Shown here one piece after another: positions 10,891 to 21,499 of a stretch of 64,000 nt of DNA (its first letter is position 1; every line of letters starts with the position of its first letter). Origin of the DNA: Thelonectria olida. Taxonomy: Eukaryota > Ascomycota > Sordariomycetes > Hypocreales > Nectriaceae. The stretch is taken from the NCBI GenBank assembly GCA_020736575.1, contig JAGPYM010000005.1, forward strand, positions 682,001 to 746,000, in the 5' to 3' direction. The position numbers and the translations under genes were made by a program. A model generated the notes under the pieces. The model saw only the letters and a program-made list of their open reading frames with translations. It had not been told where the DNA came from and did no database searches.

Positions 10891-13800
10891 ATGCTCGCCA
10901 TTCAGTCTATGGAGGGTCCGCCTCCGAGGGCCTTGAACGGCCCTCCTCCGATGCCTCTTGTCGCTCCCGAACCTGCGGAGCCGCGTCAACCGAAACCTAA
11001 GACGCTGCCTTGCAAGTATTGTAGCAAGCGCTTCAGGTCCGCCTCCTCCGTCTCTTTTCTGAAACGTACAGACGCTGACCGGCCTTACCGCTACTTAGAC
11101 GTGTGGAACATGTTCAGAGACATGAACGCACCCATACTAAGGAGAAGCCCTTCTCCTGCGGCTGGGATCGCTGTGGGAAAACGTTCGGCAGAAGGTACGT
11201 TATGCTGGCTAATGTTGACTAAACACTATATGACACACCATCCCAACTTGTTCCACTCGGGCAACTTACATACACTCCCGCTTACTACCCGTTGCTCCCG
11301 CTTTTCCCGCTCTTGTTGACTTCCCTTCCACCTATCGTCCTTACCGTCTGATGAGAGTACACTTGAAGAACATCACTCACTTCCTTTTCAACACTCGTAT
11401 ACTTACATGGACATCAGGGATCTTCTCGTCCGACATGAGAAGCTTGTTCATCTCAATGAAGGGAACAAGGAGAGCAACCGCCAGAGGAAACTATCCTCCA
11501 ATACGTCTAGCACTTCTCAATCTCACAAGACTTCCGTGTCTGAAGGTCAAATAGATGCTGAGGCTGTCGGCCTTCACCATCACTCTGCCCACCGGCCACA
11601 GTCGCTTCATCAGGGTATCCCACCACAGCACGGGTTCCATCCCGTATCCGCGCCTCCTCCCACAGCATCATCGGCCCCTCAGGGTCCACGGGGCCCGGCC
11701 CGGCCTGGCGCGTGTAATCTTGATATGCTCTCAGATGCCGCTCTGGCGAGTTCCGGAGGCTCTACTGTCAATGATACTTCACAACACTCACCTACAGATA
11801 CTCGGAGGAAGAGTTATGGCGACACCATCATGGCTTATACAGACCGACCTCGAGAGGAGGCACAGCCACTCGCGCCTGGATATCCGCCTCAGCAACCAAA
11901 TGGTTCCTACGACGACTATAACCTCTTCCTGGACGAGATCTCCACCTCAGCGCACTTTCTTCCCCCACATTTCGAGCCCGATCAACAGATGAGTATGTGG
12001 TCTCGGAGTCCAGGAAGCATAGCCGCTCAACGGCGGCCTTCGAAGCCCTCGACACTGTTCCCATCTCGATTTCCAAATATGCATCCGGAATCGCGCGATC
12101 CTGCAGATCTCAACGGCCGCGGCCACGACGACATATCTCGGGCAGCAACACTTCGCATCTCGGCGGCTGATCACAATATCATCAAGAACAAGCTTGATGA
12201 GTTTTCTGCAGTGCTGCCCAACGACTTTGTGTTCCCGTCCCGACACACCCTCACGCGATTCCTTGAGGGATACATTGGTGGCCTCCACGAGCACATGCCT
12301 TTCCTGCATCTCCCAACGTTTTCCCCCGCCGAGACGGCACCCGAACTTCTTCTTGCGATCCTTGCCGTAGGTGCCCAGTACAGATTTGAGAAAAACCGAG
12401 GGTACGCTCTTTGGTACGGAGCAAAGGCTATTGCTACTGAGCAAATCCGTCGAAGGCGCCTTTCTGAGGTTCATGCCCTACTCCCCACGCCCGCAGCATA
12501 TAGTCCACACTCTACCAGGCCATCACCCAGCGCCACCTATCGTCATTCTTTCGCATCGGCTCAGTCGGAGCGGCCAATAACGCAGGATACCCATCGAGAG
12601 CCTTAGTAAGTCATTTGGTTAGACTGGCCTGGGTAACGTTTGTGGCTAACTCTCTCTCAGCTCACCAAACACTCCTCAAGCGCGCATCGAGACGATTCAG
12701 GCCGTCTTGCTGCTCTTCGCCGTCGGCCTTTGGGGTGTTAAGACGATTTTGAACGAAGCTTTGTCTCTCCAAAGCACTTTGGCGATTTTGATTCGAGAAG
12801 AAGGACTTGTGGCTGAGGCAAACCAACGTATCGTCACTGACTGGGAAACCTGGATCCGACTCGAGACGGCGACGCGGACAAAACTCCTCGCTTATTGCTT
12901 TTTTAACCTCTGCAGCATTGCATACAACATGCCGCCGTTGCTGTTGACGTCAGAGTTGAATCTGCCTCTGCCGCAAAGAGGGAAACTCTGGAGAGCAGAG
13001 ACGGCGTGGCAGTGGCAAGAATTGCGACAGTCGACACCTATCATCGACTTGACTCTTCATGATGCTTTCTCCAGACTATTCGGCCGGACCAGCCAGGGGC
13101 TCCCCACGCAACTGTCGTCTTTCGGAAGCCACGTCCTTATTCACGCCTTGCTTCAGCATATTTACTTGCTTAAGCAGACTTCTTTCGCCACGGGCCTGCC
13201 TTACAATATGAACCGAACAATGAAGCCGGAAGATGTCGAGGAGGTAACTCAGGCGTTGCGGATTTGGCAAACCAGCTTTGAGGATCAACACCAGCTGCGG
13301 GCGGCCGAGTCTGGACATTTTAGTGTGTCCGATTCGATCGAGGGAGGGACTTTGGACTTTACGGCGACGGCGCTACTTCGCTTGGCATATCTTCGACTGT
13401 ACACCGACGTCTCACCGTCGACGGCACTCGAAACGCGAGATCCATTGTTGGTGGCATCAGCACTGAGTCGAACGCCTCTGTTAGTGAGAAGCCTCAGGTT
13501 ACACCGAGCTGTGTTTCAAGCGATTCACGCCTTGTCGATGTTGGTGAAGGCGGGGGTCAACTATGTGGCCAGGACCAAGTCGGCCGAATGGAGTATTCAG
13601 CACTCGAGTAAGTTGTTTCAAGTAAGAGTGAGCAAGACCATGTGCTGACAGTGTTTTGTTTAGTGTGCAACTTTGAGTGCGCCGTTTTGGTGTCCAAGTG
13701 GCTCTTGACCTTGGCGGCCATCGGTCCTAATGATCCTCCTGCATCTCCGGAAGAGAAGAACCTTTTGGAAATGGTTCGGCGCATGCTTGACGAAACCGAG

Positions 13801-14058
13801 TTTGCGGTGCCAGTCGACCCCTCGCTCTCCAGCGCAAATTCGGCATCGGCGCAACCAGAAATGGCGACGAGCGACGGGGCCAAACTCCGACAGCTTGCGA
13901 GCGCAGTGGTTCGTCTCTGGGCCGAGACATTCAAAGGAACTCACATCTTCGATATGGTTAAGGTGATGGGGTCGAGCTTGGATGGATTCGCAGATTTGGC
14001 AGCGAAACCCAGGGACAGGACACCTCCAGGCCGACTACCTGGGGAGGTGGGATTGTGA
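10891..14058 (+). CDS. C2H2 zinc-finger transcription factor with fungal-specific domain
   Basis: Five exons: 10891-11036, 11099-11194, 11418-12605, 12661-13607 and 13664-14058. These close in frame to 923 residues. Splicing joins two adjacent C2H2 fingers: C41-x2-C44-x12-H57-x3-H61 and C69-x4-C74-x12-H87-x4-H92, with TKEKPF as linker, so both fingers cross exon junctions. A Pro/Ser-rich linker follows. The fungal-specific transcription-factor homology region begins around [20 protein letters not shown] and continues through the [16 protein letters not shown] and [17 protein letters not shown] helices. C2H2 plus this middle homology region marks a nuclear regulator of the Adr1/Klf1-like architecture. 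Target genes unknown. ATG 10909 (MEGPPP) is an alternative start; the first intron's donor (AG|GTCCGC) is weak, but its removal restores a perfect finger. Confidence 0.88.
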
Positions 14059-14965
14059 AAGAGAAGCAGGCTTTCACGACGGAAAATGGGCCTTTTATTC
14101 TGGGAGGTTGTCTGGGACGAGGAATGATTCCACGATTCGACGAACAAGGCCTGGAGGCTACAGATGTTCAACTTGTGTCAACATGTACTGGCATCGGCCC
14201 CATCTGACAGGACTTTTTGACATATGGGAACTGTATGAAACGGCGTTTGGCACGGAAACTCGATGATATTTTATTTGCGAGGCGGTTTTATGGGAGGGCA
14301 GAGTCAAGAGCCACGGCTTGAAGGGGAGGGAACCATTGTATAAATAGCCGGAGCGAGCTAAATCAGGTTGACCTCGGGGACTCTTGGAAAGGAGAAAATG
14401 AAAGGTTTCAAGGAGTTAACAAATGGATCCCCTTTTGAATTGATATCTTACTGCAAGCGTGCACTTTGTACGTGTGGTCGATTCCTGCGTTTGACGGACT
14501 TATCGAGTTCGGCAGTGAGAGTCAGCTTACGATCAAGGGTCATGTGAGGTCATCGACTGCTACTAAGTTAGCACGTGGGCTCTCAAGTTGCATTTCCCCT
14601 GGCTGCAGCTTGCATGTGATAGAAGGCGCGGACACTGGGCCAATCCAATTTGCGGGGCCGCAGCCGAAGAAGTGCGGAGGGACCAAGCGTGCGGGAGTGT
14701 GGGGATGTACCTCGGCATCGAGCGGCTTCCCCCAGAATTTGGGAGACATGACAGAGACTGGGTCGAGTCGAAAGGGTCTGTCGCAAGTTACAGCCTCGGG
14801 CGATTCGGTTCTTTTTTTTTTTTTGTTCCTGAGTTCCATTTTGTATAACATTGCCTGCACTGTCCGTTGGTAAACACTAATACTTGATACTTCCTCCTCT
14901 CATACCCCTTTGTCTCGCTCCTTCTTCGACCTCCCACCATCACCACCACCACCACCACCACCGTC
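14059..14965. other. Intergenic between the C2H2 regulator and the nitronate monooxygenase
   Basis: About 900 bases; ORFs on both strands have random composition. A T12 run lies at about 14811-14822. Should contain the 3' UTR of the regulator and the promoter of the oxygenase. Nothing else seen. Confidence 0.5.
14941..14962 (+). repeat. (CAC)n microsatellite immediately before an ATG
   Basis: Twenty-two bases of pure CAC/ACC repeat ending three bases before the ATG of the nitronate monooxygenase, hence almost certainly in its 5' UTR. Confidence 0.9.
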
Positions 14966-16025
14966 ATGCCCTTCGCTACAGAACTCACCCGCCGTCTCGG
15001 CATCCGCGTCCCCGTCGTCCAGGGCGGCATGATGCACGTCGGCACCGCAGACCTCGCCTCCGCCGTCTCCAACGCCGGCGGCCTCGGCATCATCACCGCC
15101 CTCATCTTCCCGACCCCCGCCGCCCTGCGCGACGAGATCCGCCGCTGCCGCTCCCTCACCAAATACCCCTTCGGCGTCAACATCACCCTCCTCCCCGCCA
15201 TGGTCCCGCCCGACTACGGCGCCTACGCCCAGGCCGTCATCGACGAGGGCATCAAGGTCGTCGAGACGGCGGGCAACTCGCCCGGCCCCGTCATCGCTCA
15301 GCTCAAGAAGGCCGGCGTCACCGTCTTGCACAAGTGCACCACCATCCGCCACGCGCAGAGCGCCGTGAAGCTGGGCGTCGACTTCCTCAGCATCGACGGC
15401 TTCGAGTGCGCGGGCCACGTGGGCGAGAGCGACATTACAAACTTCATCCTGCTCAGCAAGGCGCGCCAGACCCTGAAGGTGCCGTTCATCGCGAGCGGCG
15501 GCTTCGCCGACGGCTTCGGGCTGGCGGCGGCGCTGTGCCTGGGCGCGTGCGGCATCAACATGGGCACGCGGTTCATGTGCACGACGGAGGCGCCCGTGCA
15601 CATCAAGGTGAAGGAGGAGATTGTGCGGGCGCAGGAGACGGACACGACGCTGCTGCTGCGACGGTGGAAGAACACGACGCGGCTGTTCAAGAACAAGGTG
15701 GCGCTGGACGGGCTGAAGATTGAGCGTGAGAGCGCGACTGGTGAGTTTGCAGAAGTCGCGCCGTATGTGAGCGGGAAGAGAGGCAAGGAGGTGTTTATCA
15801 ACGGAGACACAGAGTATGGCGTAAGTAAACCCCTTGCGTCTTCGCCTTTTGTTGCTTGGTGTTGGTTGAGATGCTAATTACTTGCAGGTCTGGACAACAG
15901 GTCAGGTCATTGGTCTTATTCACGACATCCCGACCTGCGATGTGCTCGTCAAGAGAATCGAGAAGGAGGCGGAAGAGACTCTGAAGGATAGACTTGCTTT
16001 CTTCGTTCCAGAGGCCAAGCTATAG
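14966..16025 (+). CDS. Nitronate monooxygenase (2-nitropropane dioxygenase family)
   Basis: Two exons, 14966-15820 and 15888-16025 (67-nt intron, GTAAGT...TTGCAG, branch GCTAAT), giving 330 residues. FMN-dependent TIM barrel: N-terminal IRVPVVQGGMMHVGTADLAS (13-32), AGGLGIITA (38-46), FGVNITLLP, then GFECAGHVGE around H151, the position of the family's catalytic His. It continues with the phosphate-binding strands FIASGGFADG and CGINMGTRFMCTTEAPVH. The reaction is oxidative denitrification of alkyl nitronates, such as the toxin propionate-3-nitronate, to carbonyl compounds. No peroxisomal signal or presequence is evident. Strong GC3 codon bias produces long shadow ORFs in the other frames. 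It converges with the F-box gene; their stop codons are about 180 bases apart. Confidence 0.92.
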
Positions 16026-16201
16026 GCAGAGAAGACATGTACCAACTAGTTTTACACATTTGTCGTTTTGTTAGAGGCATTCATGAGCGGCTTGCAAAGA
16101 GATTATTCTTGTCTATTGTATCATCTATAACGCCTCTGTATACTAAGAAAAACCAAAGCGCCCCTGTTAGATCATGGTTCATTATCGTGTCTATTATGCC
16201 T

Positions 16202-18139
16202 TTATTTCGCAGTGTCTGCATCGTAACCAAAATGCCGGGGTTTTATCAAGAATGATGCATCGAGTCGGTGATATCGGTCTCGAGGCAGGAGAGCTCCGCG
16301 TCGGCGCTGAATATGGACAGTCGGCATAGCTGAGGTTCCGAGATTGTCCTCATCATAAGATTCGCAGAGGCCCACGCCCGTCTCCAACAAGGCGAGTTTA
16401 TTTTCATCTAGGAACGTGTCCGGGTACCACCCCTCTGGTGCCGATGGCCTGGGATAGGAGGGCACATCTTGATGAAGACGCCAGTTCATCTCTAGGATTC
16501 CGCCTCCGACGCCACAGTAGAAGCTCTCCGAGAGGTCGGATGCCTTGGTAAGGCTGAAGATGTTGTCGTAAGTGTCGGCGAGGACACGAATAGTGGTATC
16601 GGGGCGGTAATAGTCTAATCTGGACTGTCCGTGCCAATGGCAAAGAGTCCCAGCTTGGTAATCGCATCGCGAAGGCGAGCCCTTTGGCGTCCACAGGGGC
16701 TTCAACTTTTGATGGTATGCGTCCGCAAAGGGCTGGGCTGCGTCGTGGTTGCTGCATGGGAGGGTGGACGAGTCGTAGTATGTTTTTGGCCAGCGAAAGT
16801 CAAAAAAGTGCATGGCCGCAACTGTCCCGTGAAATCCTCCCGTGATGAAGCGCTCTGTTCCGTAGACCAGCAGCGAACCGCTTCCTTCGTTGGGGAGAAA
16901 TCCATCACGGTAGAATGCGTCGTAGGGAGATGGAGTACGTATATCCATCAATCTGAAGCACCGTTAGTTCCCAACTCAGTGCGAAGTCGATTGTCTTACT
17001 GACCTGTAGGTGCCGTCGTCCCATGCACTCAAGAGTAGACTATTACTTCCTCCGCCTCTAACAGGCTCTATAGCACGAACCGTTGTTCGTTCAGATGCAC
17101 CAAATTCTGCCGGTGTCGTTCCATCGTGGTTGGATGGCTTGGTCATGGCATCATGGAACTCAATGCCCGTGGGGAGTATGTTTCCCCAACATAGAGGGGA
17201 GCGACTTCCGCCTAACGCAATAGCCACGACATCTTTGCTCATGAATTTGACACCCCTTACTAGAGACGGCTCTCCTGGGACATGTTCCCGGAAAAAGTCG
17301 TGATTCGCAATCGGTGCCAAGGTGTCATCCTCGGATGTGGAGAGGTCATGTAGGGCGAGGAGAGAACCTTTTGAACTGGCTAGCAGGTGTGATTGAGGAT
17401 CCCACTCAGTCCAGGACACTGCGATTTGGCCGGGAGACTTCCTCATAGGATTAGACTCGCGGTTTTGTTCGGCTTGGGCGTCTAGACTCAGGTTCTGAAT
17501 CGCCCGAGCCAAGTCGTCCTCGGCAGATAGAAGTTGGATATCCCCGTTTGCTCTGCCGGCAATGACGCATGACATACCATGGCGTTCAATGACTGAAACT
17601 GCCGTGACATCGCCAGTGCCAGGCTTGTAGCCGTAATCTTTTCCCTGGATCTTTTTCCAAAGGTCTTTGCCCTTGCCCTTGCCACTGTAAGGCTTCATTC
17701 GAATGAGGAGGTCCTCGCCAACTCCGGCAGCCAACACCTCGTCTTGTTGGTTTGGCGACAACTTGGCGTCCAGAACAGTTCGAAAGGAGACGGACTGGCC
17801 TTGCGGTCGGAATGGTCGGGTTTGGCGGCGACGCCTGGAGTTTGGCCTTCCAGGCCGGTTCTCGTGGAAGTCGTCAACGAATAGACCCCGCCGCTCCCAG
17901 CAGCGGTGCAAGTAGGTGGCGCGGTTCGCAACATCGCTCCATTTCGTCTGGTCGTTGACGGGGAAGTTGAGTGACGGGAAGTGCGTCTTGATAAATGCGC
18001 ACCATCCATCACGCTCGACGACACTGTGAGTAGTCTTTGTCAGGGCGCCGAGGTGGGCGACGTCACGGGCTGTGTCGAGATGCTCGATGATGGCGAGGAG
18101 GAGTTCCTCGGGGAGGTTCCCCAAGGATGGCCGTTCCAT
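16202..18139 (-). CDS. F-box protein with C-terminal WD40-like region
   Basis: Two exons on the minus strand: 18139-17004 and 16952-16202, with a 51-nt intron (GTCAGT...TTCAG) at 16953-17003. The join reads DGTYR|LMDIRTPSPYDAF and the protein is 628 residues. Residues 5-45 form an F-box (LGNLPEELLLAIIEHLDTAR). The rest contains weak beta-propeller-like strands (VTAVSVIERHGMSCVIAGRA, IAVSWTEWDPQSHLLASSKG, LLSAWDDGTYR), so it probably presents substrates to an SCF ubiquitin ligase through a degenerate propeller. Basic runs (NSRRRRQTRPFRPQ) precede the propeller. The frame is open to 18307 with ATGs at 18307 and 18202. I chose 18139 because it has a good Kozak context (CAACATGG) and starts just before the F-box. 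Substrate unknown. Confidence 0.82.
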
Positions 18140-18776
18140 GTTGTTGAAGTTGTTTGTGATTTTGAGATTTTGAAGCTGTGAAAAGTGTGAAATAGTTGTC
18201 ATGGAAGAGTTTCTCTCAAGTGAAATATGAAGAATAGTCGATATATTGAGATGGAAGGAAAGAAAAGTGGGCCAGCTATTAGCGCGAATCTCACACTCCA
18301 GGCACACTGCGACTCGATGACTCCGACCTGTTTCACATAACTTACCCTGGTATTCGCCTTCTTCTATTCAGCCTTGTTGCCTCAAAAATGAGAATTAGCA
18401 ATAAACTAATCACGTTTGATGACTCATATCTGTTATCATCTGCATGGTTATGTAATGCTTATGTTTGTTAATAGAAATAGTAGTCGATCGGCGGGCTCAT
18501 TTCTACGAATAACATGTTCACACACGAGGCAAGAAAAGAAGGACTAGATTCAAGTTGAAAATAGAAAAAAAAGAAGAAGAAAAAAGAATAAGTACAAAAT
18601 GAAGTATGTCCCTGAAATCGGCTGGCTTCGAAAATACCCGGTAACTGTATTCCTTGGCCTTGAAGAAAGTCCTCTTCTGAGTGAGGATGTGGGCTGATTC
18701 AGCTCAAATGAGTGAGTCACACCTCGTTACTTGCCCACTCAACCTAGGCATTTAGGGACTTCTTCTCTCTAAGGGA

Positions 18777-19136
18777 CTAAAGAGGAGCTAGAGTCTCTGC
18801 GGTTTCTGCATTCATCAAGAAAACCCTATGTCTTGCGGTGGCTGCTTCAAACAAGTGGCGGGCGTCGTCGGATGCGTGTGTTACAGGTGCTTTCCCAGAG
18901 AGAATCTCACCTGTAGGCGCTCTCGTCAGCAAGACATCGTAGTCCAGGGATGAGACAACCTCGAAGTGGCTGGTTTGAACCGACTTGTCCGAAGCAAGCC
19001 CTTTCCAGTGAACCATGACTATTTCACCAATGGAAATAGTAGTTGCATTCTGCTGGGGTAGAATGACCTTGGCGAACTATTGAGATATGAGGTTCCTCCT
19101 AGAAGCTGGATCAATCTCAACCTTTGCTGGAAACAT
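18777..19136 (-). pseudogene. Decayed retropepsin-like (aspartic protease fold) gene relic
   Basis: Reading the minus strand from ATG 19136 in one frame gives AKVEIDPASRRNLIS, an in-frame TAG at 19079-19077, then FAKVILPQQN and GEIVMVHWKG. It continues with HFEVVSSLDYDVLLTRAPTG and a tail to the stop at 18777. The order (D-x-A-S plus NLIS, a W-containing strand, then a 'F-x-V...DYDVLL' strand) matches the retropepsin-like domain common in fungal stand-alone proteins and retroelements. The normal D-T/S-G has become D-P-A-S, and the stop interrupts the fold, so it is read as inactive. An overlapping frame upstream (to 19363) may hold more of the original gene behind a frameshift. Origin, whether retroelement or domesticated gene, is undecided. 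Confidence 0.55.
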
Positions 19137-20131
19137 GGTGGAAGGGCGGTCTGTCTTTGTGGTTCGCCGTTACCCTCGTCCTGCAACAGGCAAGAATGAG
19201 TGATTTGTATGACCGATGTTGCTATCGTATTCTTCATGTCCTTAAGCCCGACGGCAGGAATTGTGTAGTAGTCGATTTTGTCGGCTGGGATGGATGCAAT
19301 TTGCTCGATTTTACATACGTTGTCAACTATCTCCTGAGGCCTTCGGTCTTCGTCTTGGGCCAAACTAGACGCCCCTTCATATATAACTGCCCAGTTTACT
19401 CAAAAGCCCAGTCTGCCGACAATACTGGGCAGGTTTACATTAGAAAACTGGGTTGCGCCTCTCTTAACTGGTTGGCACCTAAAGATTGAAAAGACCTCCA
19501 TCAATCCATCAAAGGCTTCCCTGCTGGTCCTCCGTGTACAATCTCCTTTCCGTCAATGGTGCCACGTTTCTTATGTGCCCGAAGTACGAAGAATACTCTC
19601 GCCCGTCTATTTATACCCGTATACACACAAACTAGGAAATTGTAATTTTCGCACACCCCCTCTAACCATTCCCACACACCATACACCATGGCATAAGCCT
19701 GTAAGCAGAGCTTACCAGACGTGCAACCAACCCAAGGCCACCATTTTCAACTGCAGCGTGATCCTTTTGGGCTGAGAATTGCAGCCTGGGCTCGCGGCCC
19801 ATGAAAAGACCAACCACTCCCATAGGCTCAATCGCTCATGCCGTTGCTGTTATTCAACTTCCACAGAGCCTCAAAGCCTTGTAGCAGCTCTGTACTGTCA
19901 CCCGATCTATCTCAGATGCCCAACCAAGTTAGGCTTATGGCCTCCTCTATTAGCATAGGCCTCAACTACGACTGGCTTGACATTACTAGACCGCCCATGT
20001 AGGCCCCATGCCAGGCATATCGTCGCGGGACAATGCATATGCTCTTCTACGACATCCAAACGACACGTCGTAGGACTATGTAGACGAGAACCAATTGCAG
20101 GGCCTGCTATCACATCGTTTACACGTGACAG

Positions 20132-20149
20132 TCGAACCTCCAGGTTCGA
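20132..20149. repeat. 18-bp perfect inverted repeat
   Basis: TCGAACCT-CC-AGGTTCGA: two 8-base arms with a 2-base centre, within the gene-poor island. It could be a regulator-binding palindrome, a hairpin or chance. Confidence 0.7.
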
Positions 20150-20510
20150 GGAACCTCTTCGATGCCCAGTTCTCCGTTGTGAGGCCTGCGGGGAGGCGGT
20201 AGAATCTTCGTGCTCATGAAACTATGAGCCCCGTAACCACATCAACCTGTTTTGTGAATAGTCGAATTGGAATACGGATTTTCAGCTTTCTTTATAAAGA
20301 ATCCATGAGCGAATGCACATTCCCTCGCACCTTGTCTTCCACTTCCTGGCCGATTTTGCTACAGCCTTCTCCTTTCTCACCACGTTCAAGCGTGGCAGAA
20401 ATCCGGATCCTAACCGAACCAGAGAGGCGAGCCTTGAGCCGTCTACGCCTATCCGACAAGTCTCACTAAGCGCATTCGGTCAGTGACATTCTCCTATCCC
20501 ATCGAATGCA

Positions 20511-20951
20511 ATGTCGGTTTTGGTTTCGGGGCCTCTGTCCCATCGAGTTAACGATAGCTTGCCTGCACATGTAGCTCAAGAGCAGCTACAAGAGTCCGCT
20601 TTCGTTTTATTTAGTCCAACCGGAAGAGTGCCAGCCATAGCTCTCTTCGATTATACTTCAGAGCACAGCGTGATTAGCCCTCATCTAGTATCGCGCTTAA
20701 GGCTGGAGCCTGTCATTCTGCCAGCAGGCAGGTATGGCAAGATCATAGAAGCGGGGGGAGAGCTTGTGACTCCATACTACTACGCCAAGGATGTTGGGAT
20801 CAGATCATAATGGGATGGGCTTCCGGTCCCAGAAACCTATCAAGAGTTTATAATCCATGAACCCGGAGCTGTCAAGACACGGATTGTGCTCGGGAGACCC
20901 ATTATAGACCTCGTCGTCTCGCAACACGCTGTGAATATGGCCTTTCGATGA
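20511..20951 (+). pseudogene. Second decayed retropepsin-like gene relic
   Basis: From ATG 20511 one frame runs to an in-frame TAA at 20808-20810, then continues without a shift to TGA 20949-20951. Before the stop, ALFDYTSEHSVISPHLV (Asp codon at 20649) resembles the retropepsin active-site strand, with D-Y-T-S where D-T/S-G is expected. It is followed by LRLEPVILPAG. After the stop, WDGLPVPETYQEFIIHEPG and RIVLGRPIIDL match the later strands and the 'LGR/LGxPxI' segment of this fold. The stop can be explained by a single C-to-T change (CAA to TAA), as repeat-induced point mutation would cause, but this is inference. About 145 codons in total. The start is uncertain. Confidence 0.6.
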
Positions 20952-21499
20952 GGGTTGAACCCGGCCAGAAGTGGTGCGCCAACGCCCTCCTGTCGATAGT
21001 ACGTTCATTATATCTTGATGCGTGATATCGGACGCAAAGGAACATGATACAACACAACTAGAAGACTGTACTACGGAGGAATATGCGCTTATGCCCTTTG
21101 TGCCCGTTACTCTCAGTTATCCTCTTGCTTCCCTTATGCCCCTTGTTTCCTAATGTTGCTCTATTTGATCCTGGCTTTTACCATGAGGAGGACTGAATTC
21201 AGTTGGTCTCGGATTTGCCCTGGATGGGGTATTTTGGCCTTCACGCAGTGCCTAGAATATGTCAATTGCATTAATAAGTTCATGAAGCTTACTTATATAA
21301 ATTGTATTCTTTTGGTATGATTCATAACTAGGTGATTTGGAGCTGTCCTCTCATGCGGCCGTCTCTCTATCCGCACCCAGGTATCCATATCCAGCCAGTA
21401 TGCACCAGAGCAAAACTTCCAACGCCAAAAAAACAAGAATAAAAGACCCCAACAGTCCCATCACAACCCAGCCCATGCACAACACCTCAAATGAGAATA
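20952..21499. other. Intergenic 3' of MED13
   Basis: About 550 bases, moderately AT-rich, containing only short ORFs. Should include the 3' UTR of the minus-strand MED13 gene. Nothing else seen. Confidence 0.5.

Larger units (their letters stand above)
18308..20510. other. Gene-poor, partly AT-rich island
   Basis: From the F-box gene's 5' side to the first + strand relic. Sequence 18.35-18.6 kb is AT-rich with A/G-rich runs (AAAAAAAAGAAGAAG near 18570). Short ORFs at 19501-19689 and 20224-20469 are unassigned and have no recognisable domain. The interval includes the minus-strand retropepsin-like relic listed separately. No intact gene seen. Confidence 0.55.

Noticed and set aside
10891..14058. 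Splitting the C2H2 regulator into two genes (finger protein and separate fungal-domain protein)
   Set aside because: Exons 3 to 5 join through good GTAAGT...CAG introns in frame and together give the expected architecture; the apparent stop at 12604-12606 is part of the splice donor TTAGTAAGT.
14884..15723. 279-codon Arg/His-rich ORF overlapping the nitronate monooxygenase
   Set aside because: A frame-shifted shadow of a strongly GC3-biased gene; the low-complexity RRPRR/HHHH composition and the intact enzyme in the other frame explain it.
19019..19363. Minus-strand 114-codon ORF next to the first retropepsin relic
   Set aside because: The relic's conserved strands lie in a different frame over the overlap, so this frame as a whole is not a gene, although its upstream part may be remains of the same locus.
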